A stretch of 22,753 nucleotides of DNA from Oscillospiraceae bacterium (GTDB lineage Bacteria; Bacillota; Clostridia; Oscillospirales; Oscillospiraceae): assembly GCA_020025425.1 (NCBI GenBank), contig JAHHSD010000029.1:1-22753 (forward strand), written 5' to 3'. Shown here piece by piece: positions 15,675 through 21,176 of the stretch. The first letter of the stretch is position 1. The number at the start of each line of letters is the position of its first letter. The notes beneath the pieces are model-generated. The model was not told the DNA's origin and searched no databases. It saw nothing but the letters and a program-made list of their open reading frames with translations. The translations under genes and the position numbers were made by a program.

Positions 15675-17102
15675 ATGGCTGTGCATGATTTTATCGGATA
15701 TTTGCTGACGCTGCTTCAGCGGGGAATGAAGCTGGCCGTTCCGGCCGCTCTGCTCTGCGCCCTGTGCCTGGGCGGGGCATGGCTGCTGTTCCGGCGCAGG
15801 GGGCGGCCCTTCCCCTGGGGAAAGGCCATTGTGCTGATCCTGCTGGTGGGCTGGGCGGCCCTGACCGCCTACGCTACCCTGATGCGGGGCGAGGGAGGGA
15901 TGTACCGGGAGTGGAACCTACAGCTCTTTTTGGCCTGGCGGGAGGCGTGGAACCGCTTCACCCTGCAAATCTGGCTGAATGTTCTGCTGAATATCGCCCT
16001 GTTCGTCCCCCTGGGCCTGCTGCTCCCCCTGCTGGCCGGGGTGTTCCGCCGGTGGTACGCCATGCTGGCCGCCGGCTTCGGCACCTCTCTGGTTATTGAG
16101 CTTGCACAGCTGGCCGCCATGCGGGGGATGTTTGATGTGGACGACCTGTTCACCAATACCCTTGGGGCCATGCTGGGCTGGGGGCTGAGTGTGGCCATTT
16201 TGGCCCCCATCCGCCGGGAGCGGGGCTGGGTCAGACAGTGCCTGAGCGGGCTGTCCGTAATTCTGGTGTTCGGGCTGGCCATGGGGGGACTGTTTGGGGC
16301 CTATGCCCTGAAGCCCTATGGGAACCTGCCCGAGGGGCCGGTGTCCCGGGCCGACCTGTCCCATGTGACCTGGGAGGTGAACTTCACCCCCTCGGAGGAC
16401 CCCGCAGCGGCCTGCATCTATCAGGCCGGCCGGATGGACCGGGCGGACAGCGACGCCTTTGCAGCGGAGTTTGCGGACCGGATGGGGGTTGAGTTTGAGG
16501 ACGTCATATACTATGACGATCTGAACTGGTACGGCAACCACAGCACCGGAGATTTTCTCTACGTCAGACCCCGGGACGGCACCTGGGAGTACCATCCGGG
16601 CCGGCAGTTCCCCACCCTGAACAGCCCACCGGACCAGGTAATCCGGGAGGAGCTGACCGCTGCCCTGGGCACCATGGGAGTCTCTGTCCCGGAGGAGGCT
16701 GAGATGACCGTGGAGCCCTTTGGGGAGGCCATTACCAGGGCGGTGTTCACGGTGGATCAGACCGGGGCGGGGGAACAGCTGCTCCACGGTACCCTGACCT
16801 GTGATCTGAGCCCGGAGGAGGGCGGAACGGAGCTGTACAGGGTGGAAAACAGGCTGGTGACCCTCACCCCCGGCCCGGAGGAGGAAATCCTCAGCCCGGC
16901 CCAGGCGGTCAAGGCCCTGTGCGACGGCCGCAGCTCCTGCGGCCTGATCCTGGAGCGGGAGGGCGGAGACCGGATCCGGGTGCTGGACTGCCGCCTGGAC
17001 TGGACCGCCGACACCAAGGGCTTCTACCAGCCGGTCTATCAGATCACCATGCAGCTGGAAAATGGGAACGAGTATCATGACATGGTGCCCGCCCTGCCTT
17101 AA
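15675..17102 (+). CDS. VanZ family membrane protein with long C-terminal domain
   Basis: The protein has 475 residues, much longer than typical VanZ proteins of about 150-200. The first half is membrane-embedded: helices at about 20-38, 50-66, 97-119, 127-146, 155-175 and 194-215. The VanZ-like region is NVLLNIALFVPLGLLLPLL, followed by FGTSLVIELAQL and FDVDDLFTNTLGAMLGWGL, whose Glu and Asp residues are conserved in the family. The second half (about 220-475) is soluble, rich in Asp, Glu, Gly and Pro, with no motif I recognise. By helix count it probably lies outside the membrane. VanZ of the VanA cluster gives low-level teicoplanin resistance, but the general function is unknown, and no resistance role is implied here. 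ATG 15675 has AAGGAGGAA. Confidence 0.85.
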   Translation: MAVHDFIGYLLTLLQRGMKLAVPAALLCALCLGGAWLLFRRRGRPFPWGKAIVLILLVGWAALTAYATLMRGEGGMYREWNLQLFLAWREAWNRFTLQIWLNVLLNIALFVPLGLLLPLLAGVFRRWYAMLAAGFGTSLVIELAQLAAMRGMFDVDDLFTNTLGAMLGWGLSVAILAPIRRERGWVRQCLSGLSVILVFGLAMGGLFGAYALKPYGNLPEGPVSRADLSHVTWEVNFTPSEDPAAACIYQAGRMDRADSDAFAAEFADRMGVEFEDVIYYDDLNWYGNHSTGDFLYVRPRDGTWEYHPGRQFPTLNSPPDQVIREELTAALGTMGVSVPEEAEMTVEPFGEAITRAVFTVDQTGAGEQLLHGTLTCDLSPEEGGTELYRVENRLVTLTPGPEEEILSPAQAVKALCDGRSSCGLILEREGGDRIRVLDCRLDWTADTKGFYQPVYQITMQLENGNEYHDMVPALP

Positions 17103-17111
17103 ACAGAATCA

Positions 17112-17143
17112 GGCGGCCCCGCACGGCGGGGCCGCCTTGTTTT
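17112..17143 (+). terminator. Terminator after the VanZ gene
   Basis: GGCGGCCCCGC (17112-17122) and GCGGGGCCGCC (17126-17136) form a perfect 11-bp stem with a 3-nt loop, followed by TTGTTTT. Confidence 0.93.
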
Positions 17144-17286
17144 GTAGTTAAAACGCCGAAAATTTTGGGAAGTGGTTAAGTTTTCCAACCTGAAAGTCGA
17201 TATAAACCATATAGAGCTGATGAAGCTGATGCCGCCGCCCAGCGGCTCTGATACCCGCCCGCAGGAGGAGAAAGGAAGGGACGAAA

Positions 17287-18237
17287 ATGGGCATTATGAT
17301 GATCGGTTCCATCAACCAGTACCTGAAAAAAGCGGAGATGAAGCAGGTCTGGCAGATGCGCAAGGACAACAAGGACATGCCGAAGGGCAAGATGACCCTG
17401 GACGAGTGGGTCCACGACCAGCAGGAGAAAATCAAGGAGCCTGCCAAGGCCGAGAAAAACGACCAGTCGGCCTTTCCTGATCTTCCGGAGCCTCCGGACC
17501 TGAAAATGGGGAACATTGAGGCCAAGGTGAACCAGGGAAAGCGGCTGACCAGCGAGGAGCGCAGCTACCTCCGGGAGCACTCGCCCGAGCTTTTGGAGCG
17601 TGCGGATGAGAACGAGCGCACCAGAAAGAATTTTGAGCAGGAGCTCAAGCGCTGCCGCACCAAGGAGGACGTGGAGCGGCTGAAGATGAAGTACGTCAAC
17701 GCGTCCCTCACAAAGGTGAAGGCCGTGATCAACAATCCCCAGATCGGCCAGCAGAAGAAGCTGGAGATCTGTATGGAGGAAAACGGCAAGGTCATGTCCA
17801 TGGAGCGGGCCGCCGCGGCCCATGTGCGCAGCGGGGCCTACGCCAAGCTGCCCACGGAGAACGAGGAGCACGCCGCCCAGGCCGCCGAGAAGGAGCGGGA
17901 GGAGGCCCAGCGGGAGGAGATGGCCGAGGCCGCCACGCCCCAGGTGCCCGAGGAGAACCAGTGGGAGCCGGTGGAGGACGTGGAGCAGGAGACGCCCCAG
18001 CAGGCCGAGCGCTCGGAGGAGGCCTCCCGGGCGGAGACGCCCGAGGAGCGGAAGGTGAAGCGGGCCAAGCGGGCCGCCCACACCTACCGCCGATACAGTG
18101 CGGAGACCGACCAGGAGCTGCTGGCCCCCGTGCCCGCCGGACGCTTCAATCCCCCCTCTGCCCCCAGCTTCACGCCGCCCCCGGAAAACGGCACGCCGCC
18201 CTCCACGGAGTGGCCCGGGCTGGATACCAAGGCGTGA
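17287..18237 (+). CDS. Uncharacterised charged, coiled-coil protein
   Basis: I do not recognise a characterised family. The 316-residue product is soluble, with no signal peptide or membrane helix. It begins with a short hydrophobic start and a Lys-rich segment. A helical core at about 75-170 (LTSEERSYLREHSPELLERA, then RCRTKEDVERLKMKYVNASL, then NNPQIGQQKKLEICMEENG) looks like a folded domain. From about 190 to 275 it is an Ala/Glu/Arg-rich coiled coil or disordered region, with a basic patch EERKVKRAKRAAHTYRRY at about 253-270. The Pro-rich C-terminus (RFNPPSAPSFTPPPENG) is likely unstructured. ATG 17287 follows a GGAGGAGAAAGGAAGG stretch. The gene is monocistronic between two strong terminators. 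A weak promoter candidate is TATAAA at 17201-17206. I recall similar domain text from other gut Clostridia, but cannot name it. Confidence 0.8.
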   Translation: MGIMMIGSINQYLKKAEMKQVWQMRKDNKDMPKGKMTLDEWVHDQQEKIKEPAKAEKNDQSAFPDLPEPPDLKMGNIEAKVNQGKRLTSEERSYLREHSPELLERADENERTRKNFEQELKRCRTKEDVERLKMKYVNASLTKVKAVINNPQIGQQKKLEICMEENGKVMSMERAAAAHVRSGAYAKLPTENEEHAAQAAEKEREEAQREEMAEAATPQVPEENQWEPVEDVEQETPQQAERSEEASRAETPEERKVKRAKRAAHTYRRYSAETDQELLAPVPAGRFNPPSAPSFTPPPENGTPPSTEWPGLDTKA

Positions 18238-18252
18238 GAACATCAGAAGAAT

Positions 18253-18288
18253 AAAAAAGGAGGACCGAGCTCTCGGTCCTCCTTTTTT
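18253..18288. terminator. Bidirectional terminator between the coiled-coil gene and glyS
   Basis: AGGAGGACCG (18258-18267) pairs with CGGTCCTCCT (18274-18283). Six A residues lead in and six T residues follow, serving both convergent genes. Confidence 0.94.
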
Positions 18289-18307
18289 ATTGTGTTTCAG
18301 GCGGGGA

Positions 18308-19729
18308 TCAGAAGGCCATCTTCTCCTCCAGCCAGCCGCGCAGCTCGCTGATGGGGAGACGGACCTGGTCCATGGTGTCGCGGTCACGGACGGTGACGCA
18401 GTTGTCAGCGGGGGTCTTGTCATCGCCAACGGTCTCGAAGTCCACGGTGATGCAGAAGGGGGTGCCGATCTCGTCCTGACGGCGGTAGCGCTTGCCGATG
18501 GAGCCGGCGTCGTCGTAGTCCACCATGAAGTACTTGGACAGCTCGGTCTGGATCTCCCGGGCCTTGTCGCCCAGCTTCTTGCTCAGGGGCAGCACGGCGG
18601 CCTTGAAGGGAGCCAGAGCGGGGTGGAAGTGCATGACAGTACGCACGTCGTTCTTCTCGGCGTCCACCACCTCCTCGTCGTAGGCCTCGCACAGGAAGGC
18701 CAGCACCATGCGGTCGGCGCCCAGAGAGGGCTCCACCACATAGGGGACATAGTGCTCGTTCTGCTCCTGGTCGAAGTAGGTCATGTCCTTGCCGGAGGTG
18801 TTCTGATGCTGGGTCAGGTCGTAGTCGGTGCGGTCGGCCACGCCCCACAGCTCGCCCCAGCCGAAGGGGAACATGAACTCGAAGTCAGTGGTGGCCTTGG
18901 AGTAGAAGCACAGCTCCTCGGGGTCGTGGTCGCGCAGACGCAGGTCCTCCTCGCGCATGTTCAGGCTGAGCAGCCAGTCGCGGCAGAAGGAGCGCCAGTA
19001 CTGGAACCACTCCAGATCGGTGCCGGGCTTGCAGAAGAACTCCAGCTCCATCTGCTCGAACTCACGGGTGCGGAAGGTGAAGTTGCCCGGAGTGATCTCG
19101 TTGCGGAAGGACTTGCCGATCTGGCACACGCCGAAGGGCAGCTTGCGGCGGGTGGTGCGCTGGACGTTCTGGAAGTTGACGAAAATGCCCTGAGCGGTCT
19201 CGGGACGCAGGTAGACGGTGTTCTTGGCGTCCTCGGTGACGCCCTGGAAGGTCTTGAACATCAGGTTGAACTGACGGATGTCGGTGAAGTTGTGCTTGCC
19301 GCAGGTGGGGCAGGGGATGTTGTGCTCCTCCACGAAGCCCTTCATCTCCTCCTGGGTGAAGGCGTCGATGGGCTTGGGCAGCTCAAAGCTGTTCTCCTGG
19401 GCCCAGTCCTCGATGACCTTGTCGGCGCGGAAACGCTCCTTGCACTCCTTGCAGTCCATCAGAGGATCGGAGAAGCCGCCCAGATGGCCGGAGGCCACCC
19501 AGGTCTGGGGGTTCATCAGGATGGCGCAGTCCAGACCCACGTTGTAGGGGTTCTCCTGGACGAACTTCTTCCACCAGGCCTTTTTCACGTTGTTCTTCAG
19601 CTCAACGCCCAGAGGGCCGTAGTCCCAGGTGTTGGCCAGGCCGCCGTAGATCTCGGAGCCGGGGAACACAAAGCCCCGGCCCTTGCACAGAGCGACGATT
19701 TTTTCCATGGTCTTTTCAGAGTTTTTCAT
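18308..19729 (-). CDS. glyS: Glycine-tRNA ligase, homodimeric class II type
   Basis: This enzyme charges tRNA-Gly with glycine for protein synthesis. The 473-residue product is of the eukaryote/archaea-like alpha2 type common in Firmicutes, not the alpha2beta2 GlyQS type. It begins with KIVALCKGRGFVFPGSEIYGG and WDYGPLGVELKNN. A zinc-ribbon insertion holds four cysteines, C93/C96 (CKEC) and C140/C143 (CPTC). Motif 2 appears as QIGKSFRNEITPGNFTFRTRE, and motif 3 as EPSLGADRMVLAFL. The anticodon-binding domain occupies the C-terminal 120 residues. ATG 19729 follows AAAGGAG by 8 nt. The frame stays open 70 codons further upstream, but that stretch is the T-box leader and not protein. Expression should rise when uncharged tRNA-Gly accumulates. 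Confidence 0.97.
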   Translation of the reverse strand: MKNSEKTMEKIVALCKGRGFVFPGSEIYGGLANTWDYGPLGVELKNNVKKAWWKKFVQENPYNVGLDCAILMNPQTWVASGHLGGFSDPLMDCKECKERFRADKVIEDWAQENSFELPKPIDAFTQEEMKGFVEEHNIPCPTCGKHNFTDIRQFNLMFKTFQGVTEDAKNTVYLRPETAQGIFVNFQNVQRTTRRKLPFGVCQIGKSFRNEITPGNFTFRTREFEQMELEFFCKPGTDLEWFQYWRSFCRDWLLSLNMREEDLRLRDHDPEELCFYSKATTDFEFMFPFGWGELWGVADRTDYDLTQHQNTSGKDMTYFDQEQNEHYVPYVVEPSLGADRMVLAFLCEAYDEEVVDAEKNDVRTVMHFHPALAPFKAAVLPLSKKLGDKAREIQTELSKYFMVDYDDAGSIGKRYRRQDEIGTPFCITVDFETVGDDKTPADNCVTVRDRDTMDQVRLPISELRGWLEEKMAF

Positions 19730-19772
19730 GGTGCATACTCCTTTATCATATAAATTTTGATTTTCTGTGGAT

Positions 19773-19807
19773 AAAACAAAACGCCCTGAGCCGGTCGGCT
19801 CAGGGCG
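19773..19807 (-). terminator. T-box regulated terminator
   Basis: A perfect 11-bp stem (19782-19792 with 19797-19807, loop of four) is followed on the minus strand by TTTTGTTTT. It competes with the antiterminator at 19818-19831. Confidence 0.93.
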
Positions 19808-20024
19808 AACAGATTGTCCGTGTTTCCACCTGAATTCGGGGCGCATGGCGTCCCGCTCTTGATCCCGATAACGGCGGGGACCGGCAGGCCTTACTGAGAA
19901 AACCGTTGGGGCCTGCGGCTCAAGGGGGCCTTCACCCATGCCATCGGAGGACTTGCAGCGACCGTCCTCTCTCTGAAACCCGGCGGGGGATACTCTTCCC
20001 TATCACAGCCTTGAAATTCAATAC
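19773..20024 (-). ncRNA. Glycine T-box leader of glyS
   Basis: Read on the minus strand, the leader shows GGGAAGAGTA near its 5' end (19991-20000) and AGAGAG followed by the stem I distal element GGTCGCTGCAAGTCC (19949-19963). The probable GGC glycine specifier follows GGGTGAA (19928-19930). The antiterminator T-box is AGGTGGAAACACGG (19818-19831), with a TGGA tetranucleotide (19825-19828) that can pair with the UCCA 3' end of tRNA-Gly. The final terminator is CGCCCTGAGCC/GGCTCAGGGCG. The T-box proper deviates from the usual AGGGTGGNACCGCG. The specifier assignment is by position and codon logic. Confidence 0.88.
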
Positions 20025-20030
20025 TTAAAC

Positions 20031-20059
20031 AGTATATCGCGAAGCGCTTCTGGAGTCAA
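20031..20059 (-). promoter_or_regulatory. Promoter of the glyS T-box transcript
   Basis: On the minus strand TTGACT (20054-20059), a 17-nt spacer and TATACT (20031-20036). Transcription would start near 20024, just ahead of stem I. Confidence 0.85.
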
Positions 20060-20080
20060 GTGAAAGAAAAAGAGAAAGTG

Positions 20081-20110
20081 TGTGGATAAATTTGTGGAAA
20101 ATGTGGAAAA
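20081..20110. promoter_or_regulatory. Three tandem DnaA-box-like sites
   Basis: TGTGGATAA (20081-20089) is the exact complement of the DnaA box TTATCCACA. TGTGGAAAA follows at 20093-20101 and again at 20102-20110; both fit the relaxed consensus TTWTNCACA. All three have the same orientation. They lie between the leftward glyS promoter and the rightward LexA-box promoter. They could bind DnaA or another regulator. Confidence 0.5.
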
Positions 20111-20131
20111 CTTTTTGTGTCGGAAATTCCC

Positions 20132-20160
20132 TTGACAATATCGAACATATGTTGTAGTCT
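20132..20160 (+). promoter_or_regulatory. LexA-controlled promoter
   Basis: A perfect -35 TTGACA (20132-20137), a 17-nt spacer and a weak TAGTCT -10 (20155-20160). The first LexA-like box fills the spacer, so bound repressor would block RNA polymerase. Confidence 0.6.
20142..20155. promoter_or_regulatory. LexA (SOS) box 1
   Basis: CGAACATATGTTGT matches the Firmicute LexA consensus CGAACRNRYGTTYC except for its last two bases. It lies between the -35 and -10 elements. Confidence 0.7.
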
Positions 20161-20165
20161 TGTAT

Positions 20166-20179
20166 CGAACATAAGTTTG
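20166..20179. promoter_or_regulatory. LexA (SOS) box 2
   Basis: CGAACATAAGTTTG matches the same consensus with two mismatches. Its centre is 24 bp downstream of box 1, and both copies share the direct repeat TATCGAACATA. Confidence 0.65.
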
Positions 20180-20226
20180 ATATACGCGCCTGGAGACAGG
20201 ACAGCCAAAAAGACGGAGGGATCGGG

Positions 20227-20460
20227 ATGCAGACCACATTCGATCAGATGGGACACAGTGTGTACCGCAGGGGAACTATCATTGATCTGGAACAGTACCG
20301 CGCTGCAATGGAGCCGGTCCAGGCTGCAACCGCCCCCCAGACCCCGGTGCGCCGGCGGCGGCGGAGACACCACGCGGGGGTCCGCCTGGGGGATCTGCTG
20401 AGCCTGGGCGCGGTGGGGATGACCCTGGCGGTGACGGGCGTGATCCTGGCGGGGCTGTAA
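20227..20460 (+). CDS. Small tail-anchored membrane protein, probable SOS-inducible
   Basis: I do not recognise this 77-residue protein. The N-terminal 40 residues are soluble and include GTIIDLEQYRAAMEP, a short amphipathic helix candidate. An Arg/His cluster VRRRRRRHH (41-49) follows, and then one hydrophobic helix from about residue 57 to the last residue (LLSLGAVGMTLAVTGVILAGL). The positive-inside rule places the N-terminus in the cytoplasm, so it should be tail-anchored. There is no LysM domain as in YneA and no resemblance I can see to SulA. GGAGGG ends about 8 nt before ATG 20227. The promoter carries two LexA boxes, implying induction by DNA damage. By analogy with other SOS-induced small membrane proteins it may delay division, but that is inference. 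No terminator follows, so transcripts may enter rpsO. Confidence 0.78.
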   Translation: MQTTFDQMGHSVYRRGTIIDLEQYRAAMEPVQAATAPQTPVRRRRRRHHAGVRLGDLLSLGAVGMTLAVTGVILAGL

Positions 20461-20533
20461 AAGCAGGGCCGGGAGCGCAGGAAGGACCAAGCGGCCGGTG
20501 CGGAATTTGTACAAAGGGATCAAAAGCGGAAAA

Positions 20534-20574
20534 ATCGTGGAAAATATGTATTTCTGCCTTTACATCGTGGAAAA
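20534..20574. repeat. Repeated ATCGTGGAAAA element at the rpsO promoter
   Basis: ATCGTGGAAAA occurs at 20534-20544 and 20564-20574, exactly 30 bp apart. The second copy overlaps the last -35 base and lies in the spacer of the rpsO promoter. The core GTGGAAAA is shared with the sites at 20093-20110. Confidence 0.6.
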
Positions 20575-20587
20575 ATTATGATATGCT
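20559..20587 (+). promoter_or_regulatory. Promoter of rpsO
   Basis: TTTACA (20559-20564), a 17-nt spacer and TATGCT (20582-20587). It gives a leader of about 125 nt that contains a CCCGG/CCGGG hairpin (20641-20658), a possible site for S15 autoregulation. That last point is inference. Confidence 0.7.
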
Positions 20588-20718
20588 GTGACAGCATGAA
20601 AATGCATCCATTTGCCCATCCGCTTCGTTTCAGGAGACGGCCCGGACAAGAGCCCGGGGCTTCACCCACCTGTTACGCAGCCCTTTGGGAAAGAAAAATG
20701 AAAGGTGGAAATTATCCC

Positions 20719-20985
20719 ATGATTCGCAAGGACGAAAAGACTGCCGTTATTGAGGCCAACCGCACCCACGCTACCGATACTGGTTCCCCCGAGGTCCAGA
20801 TCGCCATTCTGACTGCTCGCATCAACGAGCTGACCGAGCACCTGAAGGTCCACAAGCAGGACAACCACTCCCGCCGTGGTCTGCTGAAGATGGTCGGTAA
20901 GCGCCGCAAGATGCTGGATTACCTGATGGACAAGGATATCGAGCGTTACCGCGCGATCATTGCCAAGCTGGGCATCCGTAAGTAA
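20719..20985 (+). CDS. rpsO: 30S ribosomal protein S15
   Basis: S15 is a primary 16S rRNA-binding protein of the small-subunit platform. The 88-residue product has the normal size. The sequence begins MIRKDEKTAVIEANRTH, continues with DTGSPEVQIAILTARINELT, and contains the rRNA-contacting HSRRGLLKMVGKRRKMLDYL segment, all universally conserved. The frame is open further upstream, but ATG 20719 follows AAAGGTGG and begins the conserved protein. The next gene is pnp, the classical rpsO-pnp arrangement. A GC-rich hairpin without a proper T-run lies between them, so partial read-through into pnp is likely. Confidence 0.98.
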   Translation: MIRKDEKTAVIEANRTHATDTGSPEVQIAILTARINELTEHLKVHKQDNHSRRGLLKMVGKRRKMLDYLMDKDIERYRAIIAKLGIRK

Positions 20986-20996
20986 TAGTCAATGGA

Positions 20997-21030
20997 ATAG
21001 GGTGGCGTGGGTCGACCCGCGCCACCCTAT
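20997..21030 (+). terminator. Hairpin after rpsO, weak terminator or processing site
   Basis: ATAGGGTGGCG (20997-21007) and CGCCACCCTAT (21020-21030) form a perfect 11-bp stem, with the palindrome GGGTCGACCC in the loop. Only CTTCG follows, so it may act as a 3'-stabilising hairpin of rpsO mRNA more than as a full terminator. Confidence 0.6.
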
Positions 21031-21054
21031 CTTCGCATCTGTCCCCACCCGAGT

Positions 21055-21148
21055 CTCCGGAGTTCACCCCGCTTTTTTAGCAGTTGAACCTGGGCCCGAC
21101 CACCTTCGGACCCGTGTTCAAGTGCTAAAGGGCCGTGGTACTCCGGAG
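21055..21148 (+). ncRNA. Long multi-helix hairpin in the pnp leader
   Basis: Nested complementary segments are CTCCGGAGT (21055-21063) with ACTCCGGAG (21140-21148); TTTAGCA (21076-21082) with TGCTAAA (21123-21129); TTGAAC (21084-21089) with GTTCAA (21116-21121); GGG (21092-21094) with CCC (21111-21113); and CCGA (21096-21099) with TCGG (21106-21109). Together they make one long rod-like hairpin ending 28 nt before the pnp start. Confidence 0.75.
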
Positions 21149-21176
21149 CAGAAACAAATGAAAAAGGAGTGTCACT

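Noticed and set aside
15675..17102. Glycopeptide resistance determinant
   Set aside because: Only a VanZ-type domain is present. vanH, vanA, vanX and the vanRS genes are absent, and VanZ-like proteins are widespread in Firmicutes.
19730..19939. N-terminal extension of glyS to 19939
   Set aside because: The stretch is T-box RNA with its terminator, and the Shine-Dalgarno site fits ATG 19729.
20081..20110. Chromosomal replication origin
   Set aside because: Three DnaA-like boxes are too few, there is no AT-rich unwinding region of typical form, and dnaA, dnaN or recF are not nearby.
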